From: an uncultured Erwinia sp.
GTDB taxonomy: Bacteria > Pseudomonadota > Gammaproteobacteria > Enterobacterales > Enterobacteriaceae
Reading direction: 5' to 3'
Assembly (NCBI GenBank): GCA_913775305.1
Contig: CAJYIY010000082.1
Coordinates: forward strand, 1-64,000
DNA length: 64,000 bases
A model generated the notes under the pieces. The model was not told the origin of the DNA. It did no database searches and saw only the letters and a program-made list of their open reading frames with translations. The translations under genes and the position numbers were made by a program. Shown here one piece after another: positions 56,521 through 64,000 of the stretch; position 1 is the stretch's first letter; every line of letters begins with the position of its first letter.

Positions 56521-57545
56521 GTTTCACACCTGCAAAACGTACCTCTCTGCTGGCGCTGCTGCTGCTGGCTCTCTCAGGGATGGCCTTTTTTATCTGGTCG
56601 GAAATTGGAAGCCACGACTATCGCACCAACGATGCGGTGGTCACTGCCGACTATACGCTGGTTGCACCGAAAATTTCCGGCTATATCCGCCAGGTTAACG
56701 TGGCGGATAACCAGCAGGTTAAGGCCGGTGACGTACTGGCAACCATTGACGACCGCGATTTCCGTGTGGCGCTGGAGACGGCGCGGGCGAACTTACAGAT
56801 CAGTGAGGCCCGGCTGAGCAGCGCTCAGGCACAGCTCGATCAGCAGCAGGCGACTATCGCGCAGAACGAAGCCGCGGTCAGCGCCAGCCAGGCCTCGTTG
56901 AGCTACGCCGGGCACAACGCTGAACGTTACCGTCAGCTGCTGAAAAGCGGCACGGCAACCGCCGATGAGCAGCAGAAATCCACCTCAACCATGCTGAGCG
57001 CCGCAGCACAGGTTAAACAGAGCCAGGCTGCCGTACTGGCCGCCCGCAAACAGGTTCCGGTACTGCAGGCCAACGTACGTCAGGCTGAAGCCGATATTGC
57101 CGCCTCTAAAGCCAGCGTCGATCAGGCCGAGCTGAATCTTTCCTACACCCGGATTACTGCGCCGATTTCCGGTACGGTGGGCCAGCGTTCGCTGCGTGAA
57201 GGGGCGTGGGTCTCTGCCGGTACACGTCTGCTGGCGGTGGTTCCCCTGCAGCAGAGCTACGTGCTGGCAAACTTTCTGGAAACGCAGCTGGCGCATGTCA
57301 GCATCGGCCAGCCGGTCAGCATCACCGTTGACGCCCTGCCCGGGGTGACGCTGCACGGCCACGTCGACAGCATTGCGCCAGCAACAGGCTCCACTTTTGC
57401 GGCGATAAGCGCGGACAACGCCACCGGCAACTACACCAAAGTGGTTCAGCGGCTGCCGGTGAAAATCATACTGGAGAGAGAGCAGCCGGAGCTGGCTCGT
57501 CTTCGGGTGGGAATGTCGGTGATTCCTGAATTAAAAATGCGCTAA
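56517..57545 (+). CDS. HlyD/EmrA-family membrane fusion protein
   Basis: 342 residues. N-terminal anchor helix 'LLALLLLALSGMAFFIWSEI' (residues 11-30), lipoyl half-motifs 'VAPKISGYIRQVNVADNQQV' near 50 and 'ITAPISGTVGQRSLREGAWV' near 215, separated by a long alpha-hairpin (about 90-200) rich in Gln/Ala coiled coil. Links the MFS pump to an outer-membrane channel. Overlaps the pump gene by 4 bp. Confidence 0.9.
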   Translation: MSFTPAKRTSLLALLLLALSGMAFFIWSEIGSHDYRTNDAVVTADYTLVAPKISGYIRQVNVADNQQVKAGDVLATIDDRDFRVALETARANLQISEARLSSAQAQLDQQQATIAQNEAAVSASQASLSYAGHNAERYRQLLKSGTATADEQQKSTSTMLSAAAQVKQSQAAVLAARKQVPVLQANVRQAEADIAASKASVDQAELNLSYTRITAPISGTVGQRSLREGAWVSAGTRLLAVVPLQQSYVLANFLETQLAHVSIGQPVSITVDALPGVTLHGHVDSIAPATGSTFAAISADNATGNYTKVVQRLPVKIILEREQPELARLRVGMSVIPELKMR

Positions 57546-57743
57546 ATGTGAGAAAAGTCTCAGCACAATCACCTTTATTTTGCCAGGCAATGCGGGTAAA
57601 TTAGCGATCGATCCTGCCGTGGGCTGCCCACGGCGACCCTGCCTCAGCGCGCCCGGCATTAATTAAGTCCGCCTGAGGTTGATTCTGTTCGCGTTACGCT
57701 GGTCCGGGATCGCCGAAGCCGTAACCGCTCAGAGGAGTTGTTC

Positions 57744-57815
57744 GTGAAATACGCGTTGATGGGGATCTCGTTTATCCTGCTACTTTGGGTCGGCACCTTT
57801 TATCTGATGCTGTAA
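57744..57815 (+). CDS. ypdK: Small membrane protein YpdK
   Basis: 23-residue membrane peptide starting at a GTG with AGAGGAG six bases upstream: 'MKYALMGISFILLLWVGTFY' then 'LML' and stop. E. coli YpdK (MKYFFMGISF..., 23 residues) is collinear and lies in the same place, upstream of alaC. One transmembrane helix covers almost all of it. Function unknown. Too short for usual gene finders. Confidence 0.85.
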   Translation: MKYALMGISFILLLWVGTFYLML

Positions 57816-57830
57816 AGCTTCCCGAAAAGT

Positions 57831-57850
57831 GGGTCAGGCCGGCCTGACCC
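57831..57850. terminator. Perfect 20-bp palindrome between ypdK and alaC
   Basis: GGGTCAGGCCGGCCTGACCC is a perfect palindrome in the 54-bp space between the convergent genes. On the minus strand it is followed by ACTTTT. It probably ends both transcripts. Confidence 0.6.
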
Positions 57851-57869
57851 AGCCTGACTCAGCTCGCTG

Positions 57870-59105
57870 TCAGAGCGTTTCCGCGCTACCTTTCGCGGCA
57901 GAGGGTAATATCCCCTCTGCCCGGAACATCGTTTTAATCCCTCTCACCGCCTGGCGAATACGATCGCTGTTTTCAATCAGCGCGAAGCGCACGTGAGTGT
58001 CACCGTAGTCGCCAAAGCCAATCCCCGGCGAAACGCAGACTTTGGCTTCCTGCAGCAGCAGTTTGGCAAACTCCAGCGAGCCAAGGTGCGCATACCGATC
58101 GGGAATTTTGGCCCAGACGTACATTGAGGCTTTAGGATTGTCGACCATCCATCCCGCTTCATGCAGCCCTTTCACCAGCACATCGCGGCGGCGCTTGTAC
58201 TGCTCGGCGATATCACGCACGCACTGCTGATCGCCCTCCAGAGCGGCAATCGCCGCCACCTGTAGCGGAGTAAAGGTGCCGTAGTCGTGATAGCTTTTAA
58301 TCCGTGCCAGAGCGGCAACCAGATCTTTATTACCCACCATAAAGCCGATACGCCAGCCGGCCATATTGTAGCTTTTTGACAGGGTGAAGAACTCTACCGC
58401 CACGTCACGCGCGCCCGGCACTTCCATAATCGACGGAGCTTTCCAGCCGTCATAGACAATATCGGCATAGGCCAGGTCATGTACCACCAGGACGTTGTAC
58501 TGCTTCGCCAGCGCAATGACGCGCTCAAAGAAGTCCAGCTCCACGCACTGGGCGGTTGGATTGGACGGGAAGCCCAGAATCATCATTTTAGGCTTGGGGT
58601 AGCTTTCGCGGATGGCACGCTCGAGTTCGTTAAAGAAATCGACGCCCGCCACCAGCGGAACGGAACGCACCTGGGCACCGGCGATGACCGCGCCGTAAAT
58701 ATGAATAGGGTAACTGGGATTGGGCACCAGCACCGTATCACCGTGATCGAGCGTTGCCAGCATCAGGTGCGCCAGCCCCTCTTTCGAGCCAATGGTGACA
58801 ATGGCTTCCGATTCCGGATCGATTTCAACCTGATAACGATCGGCGTACCAGCGGGAAATCGCCCGGCGCAGACGCGGAATGCCGCGTGAGGTGGAGTAGC
58901 CGTGGGTATCTTCGCGCTGGGCAACGGTGCAGAGTTTCTCTACGATATGCGGTGGCGTAGGGCCATCGGGGTTGCCCATGCTGAAATCAATAATATCTTC
59001 GCCACGACGGCGTGCGGCCATCTTCAGTTCCGCGGTGATGTTGAACACATAGGGAGGAAGGCGTTCTATACGGGAGAAACGACGGGGTGAACTGTTATCA
59101 GCCAT
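57870..59105 (-). CDS. alaC: Glutamate-pyruvate aminotransferase AlaC
   Basis: PLP-dependent class I/II aminotransferase making alanine from pyruvate and glutamate. 411 residues from the ATG at 59105, aligned with E. coli AlaC (412). '[20 protein letters not shown]' near residue 44, PLP-lysine in '[18 protein letters not shown]' near 243 (S-K-S-Y-N-M) and Asp in '[15 protein letters not shown]' near 205. The neighbouring ypdAB pyruvate sensor suggests a pyruvate-linked gene cluster. Confidence 0.96.
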   Translation of the reverse strand: MADNSSPRRFSRIERLPPYVFNITAELKMAARRRGEDIIDFSMGNPDGPTPPHIVEKLCTVAQREDTHGYSTSRGIPRLRRAISRWYADRYQVEIDPESEAIVTIGSKEGLAHLMLATLDHGDTVLVPNPSYPIHIYGAVIAGAQVRSVPLVAGVDFFNELERAIRESYPKPKMMILGFPSNPTAQCVELDFFERVIALAKQYNVLVVHDLAYADIVYDGWKAPSIMEVPGARDVAVEFFTLSKSYNMAGWRIGFMVGNKDLVAALARIKSYHDYGTFTPLQVAAIAALEGDQQCVRDIAEQYKRRRDVLVKGLHEAGWMVDNPKASMYVWAKIPDRYAHLGSLEFAKLLLQEAKVCVSPGIGFGDYGDTHVRFALIENSDRIRQAVRGIKTMFRAEGILPSAAKGSAETL

Positions 59106-59224
59106 AGGATTTTGCTCGCTTACGTTAGCGCCCGGACCGTCCGAGCGACGCCGGCCACTGCGGTGGCCGTACAACGAACATAGCGCACTCATCCAACAGC
59201 TGTCGATAGCACGGATAACATTTT

Positions 59225-59752
59225 TTATGCCCGCGGATTAACGCGCCCAAACAGCCAGTCATTCACCCACTGTCCGCGCAGCAGATAATTATCCCGCAGC
59301 GTGCCTTCCAGCTCGAAGCCGTTCTTTTCCAGTACCCGGCGAGACGCCCAGTTGCCCTCCACCACCTGCGCCTTCAGCTTGTGGAATTCACATTCATTGA
59401 ACAAATAGTCGCTGAGCGCGGCCAGCGCCTCGCTGCCGTAGCCGCGGCCAAAATGGGTGCTGAGCAGCGAATAGCCGACCTCGGCCTGCCGATACGGCAC
59501 CCATTCAGCGTTGGTGCCGATCAGCCCCACCGCCTCCCCCCCCGCTTTGCACCGAACCACCAGGCACAGCATATGAAAACTGGTGATCTGCCAGGGAGCC
59601 AGACGATCCTGAAAGCGCTGACGGATGTCCGCCAGCTGCGGCACCGCGCTGATAAAGCGCATGCTGACTTCATCACTGTGCACCTGTAAAAACAGCTGCC
59701 AGTCTTCCGGCTGGAGCCGGGTGAGAATCAATCGCTCGGTAATCAGTTGCAT
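59225..59752 (-). CDS. GNAT-family N-acetyltransferase (RimJ/RimL type)
   Basis: 175 residues from the ATG at 59752 (a longer frame reaches 59800 but lacks a ribosome site). '[20 protein letters not shown]' is the RimJ/RimL N-terminus; acetyl-CoA motif '[18 protein letters not shown]' near 105 (R/Q-x-x-G-x-G/A) and '[20 protein letters not shown]' near 135. Acceptor unknown; protein N-terminal or small amine acetylation is typical of the group. Confidence 0.85.
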   Translation of the reverse strand: MQLITERLILTRLQPEDWQLFLQVHSDEVSMRFISAVPQLADIRQRFQDRLAPWQITSFHMLCLVVRCKAGGEAVGLIGTNAEWVPYRQAEVGYSLLSTHFGRGYGSEALAALSDYLFNECEFHKLKAQVVEGNWASRRVLEKNGFELEGTLRDNYLLRGQWVNDWLFGRVNPRA

Positions 59753-59988
59753 AGCTGTCTCACACACGGGGGCGTTCCCCCTGCCAGCGTGACCTGTCAT
59801 GTGGTTTGAGGGAGTTGCCGTCAGTGACGTTAGGGGATTAATTTATGTCACCCGGGCCATCATAAACATCGTCTTGCTCAATATTTTCCTGTTAATCTGT
59901 TAAACGCAGCCTAATCTGCCGCAGGCATAGCGCATCAGCCCGCCTTTTCTTATCATAGTGGCATTGCCACCCGTCAGCCGAGATGCCC

Positions 59989-61692
59989 GTGCATTCCATG
60001 TTTGAAATGTTGCTCGCCGTATTTGACCGCGCAGCGCTGATGCTGATCAGTCTGTTTTTTATCACCCGCACCCGCCATTTTCGCCAGCTGTTGCAGAAGG
60101 ATGAGCACTCGCGCCAGGAGCTGGTAGCCGTAACGGCCATCTTCTCGCTGTTTGCTCTGTTCAGCACATGGACCGGGATTAACGTCGAAGGCTCGCTGGT
60201 TAACGTGCGCACTATTGCGATTATGTCTGGCGGGATCCTGTTTGGTCCCTGGGTGGGCATTACCACCGGCATCATCGCCGGAGTACACCGTTTTCTGATT
60301 GATATTCACGGCGTGTCATCGGTGCCCTGCCTGATCACCAGCATCGCGGCCGGTGTCGCCTCCGGCTGGATTAACCTGAAGGTGGTCAAAGAGAAACGCT
60401 GGAGCGCGGGGATCGTCGGCGGCATGCTGTGCGAATTGCTGACCATGCTGCTGATTATCCTCTGGGCTTCACCGACCTCGTTAGGAATGGATATCGTGTC
60501 TGAAATCGCCATTCCGATGATCCTCGGTGCCAGCAGCATTGGCCTTATCGTGCTGCTGGTGCAAAGCGTGGAGGGGGAAAAGGAAGCCAGCGCGGCGCGT
60601 CAGGCCAAGCTGGCGCTGGATATTGCCAATAAAACCCTGCCGCTGTTTCGCCAGATCAACAGCCACTCCCTGCGTCAGGTGTGCGAAATCATTCGCAGCG
60701 ATATCAAAGCGGACGCCGTGGCGATCACCGACAAACATCAAATTATGGCTTACGTGGGCTTCGGTGAGGAGAACTACTACAACGGCGATGACGGCATCAG
60801 CCCGACCACCTCGGCGGCGATTGCCGAGGGTAAAATTATCATCAAAAATAATGATGAGGCCCATCGCACGCCGGAAATCCATTCAATGATTGTGATCCCG
60901 CTGTGGGAGAAAGGAGAAGTCACCGGCACGCTGAAGATTTACTACTGCCATGCACACCGCATTACCTCGTCGCTGAAGGAGATGGCGATTGGCCTGTCGC
61001 AGATCATTTCCACCCAGCTTGAAGTGTCACGTGCCGAACAGCTGCGGGAGATGGCCAACAAAGCCGAGCTGAGGGCGCTGCAGAGCAAGATTAATCCCCA
61101 CTTTCTGTTCAATGCGCTCAACGCCATTTCCTCCTCTATCCGACTGAACCCGGATACGGCGCGGCAGCTGATCACCAACCTGTCGCGCTATCTGCGCTAC
61201 AACCTTGAACTGAACGACGACGAGATTATCGATATCAAAAAAGAGCTGTATCAGGTGAAAGACTACATCGCTATTGAGCAGGCACGATTTGGCGATAAGC
61301 TGACGGTTATCTACGATATTCAGGATGATGTCAGCTGTTCACTGCCGAGCCTGCTGATCCAGCCGCTGATAGAAAATGCGATTGTTCACGGTATTCATCC
61401 CTGCCGGGGCAAGGGCGTGGTGACGCTGAGTATTCAGGATCGGGGCGATCGCGTGCGTATTGCGGTTCGCGACACCGGCAACGGCATTGCCGAAGAGGTT
61501 ATTGCCCGGGTGGAAAATAATGAGATGCCGGGGAATAAAATCGGCCTGCTCAACGTTCACCATCGGGTCAGGCTACTGTATGGTGAAGGCCTGCATATCC
61601 ATCGCCTGAATCCGGGCACGGAAATCTCTTTCTGCATCAGTAAAAATGGGGCACCGCTGCCGGAAAACCAGCGTATTTCGCTGTCGGTATAA
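59989..61692 (+). CDS. ypdA: Pyruvate-sensing histidine kinase YpdA
   Basis: LytS-type membrane sensor kinase, 567 residues from the GTG at 59989, which matches the E. coli N-terminus ([19 protein letters not shown]; here [19 protein letters not shown]). An in-frame ATG 6 bp upstream is the alternative. Six-helix 5TM-LYT sensor (about 1-200), GAF domain (about 215-340) and the His-kinase domain with phosphorylated His in '[20 protein letters not shown]' near 365. N box is '[15 protein letters not shown]' near 470 and '[12 protein letters not shown]' follows. Twenty-four bp before ypdB. It signals extracellular pyruvate in E. coli. Confidence 0.94.
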   Translation: MHSMFEMLLAVFDRAALMLISLFFITRTRHFRQLLQKDEHSRQELVAVTAIFSLFALFSTWTGINVEGSLVNVRTIAIMSGGILFGPWVGITTGIIAGVHRFLIDIHGVSSVPCLITSIAAGVASGWINLKVVKEKRWSAGIVGGMLCELLTMLLIILWASPTSLGMDIVSEIAIPMILGASSIGLIVLLVQSVEGEKEASAARQAKLALDIANKTLPLFRQINSHSLRQVCEIIRSDIKADAVAITDKHQIMAYVGFGEENYYNGDDGISPTTSAAIAEGKIIIKNNDEAHRTPEIHSMIVIPLWEKGEVTGTLKIYYCHAHRITSSLKEMAIGLSQIISTQLEVSRAEQLREMANKAELRALQSKINPHFLFNALNAISSSIRLNPDTARQLITNLSRYLRYNLELNDDEIIDIKKELYQVKDYIAIEQARFGDKLTVIYDIQDDVSCSLPSLLIQPLIENAIVHGIHPCRGKGVVTLSIQDRGDRVRIAVRDTGNGIAEEVIARVENNEMPGNKIGLLNVHHRVRLLYGEGLHIHRLNPGTEISFCISKNGAPLPENQRISLSV

Positions 61693-61715
61693 TATTTGTA
61701 AACCGGGAAAACGTT

Positions 61716-62444
61716 GTGAAAGCGATTATTGTTGAAGATGAGTTTCTGGCCCAACAGGAGCTGAGCTGGCTTATCCGCCAGCACAGCCAGATTGTCATTG
61801 AAGCGATTTTTGATGACGGGCTGGACGTGTTGAAATATCTGCAAAGCCATCAGGTGGACGTGATATTTCTTGATATTAATATTCCCTCGCTGGACGGCAT
61901 GCTGCTGGCGCAAAACATCAGCAAGTTCGCCAGTAAGCCGCTGATCGTGTTTATTACCGCCTGTAAAGAGCACGCCGTGGACGCCTTCGAGCTGGAAGCA
62001 TTCGACTATATCCTTAAGCCGTATCACGAAATGCGCATCGTGACCCTGCTGCGCAAGCTGGAAAACCACGTCCGACAGGATCAGACACAGAATAATGCCC
62101 CGCCCCGCCCGGCTTCCCACAGCATCAATCTGGTAAAAGACGAGCGCATTATCGTTACCGATATCAACGATATTTATTATGCCGAAGCGCACGAAAAGCT
62201 GACGTTTGTTTATACCCGGCGGGAAGAGTTTGTCATGTCGATGAACATGACCGAGTTTTGCAGTCGTCTGCCGGAGGAGTACTTCTTCCGCTGTCACCGC
62301 TCTTACTGCGTTAACCTCAGTAAGATCCGCGAGATCGAGCCCTGGTTCAACAATACCTATATTCTCAAGCTGCGCGACCTGGAATTTCAGGTGCCGGTAA
62401 GCCGGAGCAAGGTGAAGGCGTTTCGCCAGCTGATGCGCCTGTGA
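61716..62444 (+). CDS. ypdB: LytTR response regulator YpdB
   Basis: 242 residues from a GTG at 61716. Receiver domain: 'MKAIIVEDEFLAQQELSWLI', phospho-acceptor in 'DVIFLDINIPSLDGMLL' (Asp53) and Lys in 'DYILKPYHEM'. C-terminal LytTR DNA-binding domain: 'INLVKDERIIVTDINDIYYA' to 'FFRCHRSYCVNLSKIREIEP'. It binds direct repeats upstream of yhjX in E. coli; matching repeats occur at 49607-49658 here. Confidence 0.95.
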   Translation: MKAIIVEDEFLAQQELSWLIRQHSQIVIEAIFDDGLDVLKYLQSHQVDVIFLDINIPSLDGMLLAQNISKFASKPLIVFITACKEHAVDAFELEAFDYILKPYHEMRIVTLLRKLENHVRQDQTQNNAPPRPASHSINLVKDERIIVTDINDIYYAEAHEKLTFVYTRREEFVMSMNMTEFCSRLPEEYFFRCHRSYCVNLSKIREIEPWFNNTYILKLRDLEFQVPVSRSKVKAFRQLMRL

Positions 62445-62474
62445 TCGCGCGTCAGCTGGCGGAAGGGTTTCGCG

Positions 62475-63440
62475 TTACAGTACCTGGCCCAGTGTCTGAC
62501 GCAGATGGGCACCGGCACCCAGCAGGCCTGGCTGATCGTGGGTGATCAGATAAACCGGGATATCACTGACGTACTCTTTAAAGCGCCCTTTATCTTCAAA
62601 GGCAGCGCGGAAGCCGGACGCTTTAAAGAAGTCGAGGAAGCGCGGCACGATACCCCCGGCAATATACACGCCGCCGAAGGTGCCGAGATTCAGTGCCAGA
62701 TTGCCGCCAAAGCGCCCCATAATCACGCAGAACATCGACAGCGCACGGCGGCAGTCGGTGCAGCTGTCGGCCAGCGCACGTTCGGTGACATCGCGCGGTT
62801 TCAGCGCTTCCGGCACGCGGCCATCTGATTTCACTATGGCGCGATAAAGATTCACCAGTCCGCCACCGGAGAGAATTCGCTCGGCGGAAACGTGTCCCAG
62901 CTCAGCACGGAGCACTTCGAGGATCTGATCTTCCTCTTCGCTGTTTGCCGCGAAGTCCACGTGACCGCCCTCGCCCGGCAGGCTGACCCAGCGCTTATCC
63001 ACATGCACCAGGTGAGAAACGCCCAGTCCGGTCCCGGCGCCATAAATGGCAATCGGCTTATCTTTCACCGGCGTCTTCCCGCCAAACTGAAGCAGGTGCG
63101 CTTCCTGTAGCATCGGTACCGCCATCGATACGGCGGTAAAATCGTTGATAATTTCCAGATGCTTCAGCCCGAGGTTGGCTTTCATCTCACGGGTGGAAAA
63201 TGCCCAGTCGTGATTGGTCATTTCAACCCGATCGCCTGTGATGGGGCAGGCGATGGCAATACAGGCATCGTGAATTTCCTGCTGCTGTTCATCAAGCCAG
63301 GTGCGGATCACCGCTTCCAGACTGTCATAGTCCGAAGTGGAGAACGTTTTGGCCTGTGAGATGGCACCGCTTTCAAGATGACAGAGTGCCAGGCGTGCAT
63401 TAGTGCCACCGACATCACCTACCAAAGCATACTGGGTCAT
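62475..63440 (-). CDS. glk: Glucokinase
   Basis: Phosphorylates intracellular glucose with ATP. 321 residues, as in E. coli, from ATG 63440 (GGAGC ribosome site). '[16 protein letters not shown]' (residues 5-20) is the phosphate loop, '[18 protein letters not shown]' near 95 holds the catalytic Asp, and '[20 protein letters not shown]' near 155 is the glucose-binding motif. Last backbone gene before ipdC. Confidence 0.96.
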   Translation of the reverse strand: MTQYALVGDVGGTNARLALCHLESGAISQAKTFSTSDYDSLEAVIRTWLDEQQQEIHDACIAIACPITGDRVEMTNHDWAFSTREMKANLGLKHLEIINDFTAVSMAVPMLQEAHLLQFGGKTPVKDKPIAIYGAGTGLGVSHLVHVDKRWVSLPGEGGHVDFAANSEEEDQILEVLRAELGHVSAERILSGGGLVNLYRAIVKSDGRVPEALKPRDVTERALADSCTDCRRALSMFCVIMGRFGGNLALNLGTFGGVYIAGGIVPRFLDFFKASGFRAAFEDKGRFKEYVSDIPVYLITHDQPGLLGAGAHLRQTLGQVL

Positions 63441-63501
63441 TATGGTTTTGCTCCGCTTAGTCAAGTGGATACACTATAAATTTCCACTGCGAAAACAACA
63501 A

Positions 63502-63526
63502 CGCTCACCGGGCAGAAAGGTGAGCG
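63502..63526 (-). terminator. Terminator of ipdC (minus strand)
   Basis: Stem CGCTCACC / GGTGAGCG with a 9-base loop; on the minus strand it is followed by TTGTTGTTTT. Lies 73 bp beyond the ipdC stop and upstream of the glk promoter. Confidence 0.75.
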
Positions 63527-63598
63527 ATTGAGACTAAAATCCGTTCTTTCGGAATAATTCAGTTAATTGACTGAATAAAATGGCTGCATTCGTCGGCG

Positions 63599-64000
<402 letters not shown>

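Noticed and set aside
57616-57634. Hairpin GCCGTGGG / CCCACGGC after the HlyD gene
   Set aside because: Perfect 8-bp stem but no T-tract and about 70 bp past the stop; not convincing as a terminator, so not listed as one.
63560-63577. Dyad TTCAGTTAATTGACTGAA between ipdC and glk
   Set aside because: Short AT-rich dyad in the 3' region of ipdC; no known regulator motif matches and position relative to the glk promoter is unclear.

Overview
The window is a chromosomal segment of an enterobacterium, most likely an Erwiniaceae member (Erwinia/Pantoea type). The backbone follows the Escherichia coli order yfcJ-fabB-mnmC-yfcL-epmC-yfcA-mepA-aroC-prmB-smrB-sixA-fadJ-fadI-yfcZ-fadL-mlaA-yfdC-argW, then ypdK-alaC-ypdA-ypdB-glk. 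An ipdC-type thiamine-diphosphate decarboxylase beside glk is a plant-associated Erwiniaceae trait. Lineage-specific blocks interrupt this backbone.

Region by region. (1) 1-913: 5' part of yfcJ. (2) 1494-8223: sugar ABC importer operon (binding protein, double ATPase, two permeases) ending in an FGGY pentulose kinase and a single-domain SIS isomerase, followed by a truncated GntR regulator. (3) 8611-12291: YceK-like lipoprotein, fabB (with FabR and FadR operators) and mnmC. (4) 12455-18047: inserted five-gene operon for an exported molybdenum hydroxylase of the isoquinoline oxidoreductase type, with tri-haem cytochrome c, MocA-like cytidylyltransferase and XdhC-like chaperone. (5) 18201-30762: conserved backbone from yfcL to mlaA, including fadIJ and fadL with FadR boxes. 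(6) 30828-37580: complete ccmABCDEFGH operon between mlaA and yfdC; ccmH is followed in frame, after one stop codon, by a decayed CcmI-like C-terminal domain. (7) 37850-45971: yfdC, tRNA-Arg (argW, CCT) and a low-GC decayed prophage/island at argW: an intS-like integrase pseudogene, IS debris, an intact gtrA-gtrB-glucosyltransferase serotype-conversion cluster, an IS3 remnant and small phage-like genes. (8) 45972-51898: three-subunit periplasmic FAD/cytochrome c sugar(-acid) dehydrogenase, yhjX and an SMP-30/gluconolactonase. (9) 52062-57545: small lipoprotein, unknown membrane protein, UspA-family protein, and a divergent IclR regulator / MFS-HlyD efflux pair. (10) 57744-64000: ypdK, alaC, a GNAT acetyltransferase, ypdA, ypdB, glk and the C-terminal part of ipdC.

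How the genes work together. Two periplasmic oxidation systems (regions 4 and 8) feed electrons to the respiratory chain through c-type cytochromes whose haem is attached by the Ccm system in the same window. The pyruvate-sensing pair YpdA/YpdB lies about 10 kb from yhjX, its known E. coli target. Upstream of yhjX are three direct repeats with the YpdB-box sequence at exact 21-bp spacing. The lipid genes fabB, fadIJ and fadL all carry recognisable FadR sites, forming a compact FadR regulon. All assignments come from reading the sequence and recalled family knowledge; no database search was run.
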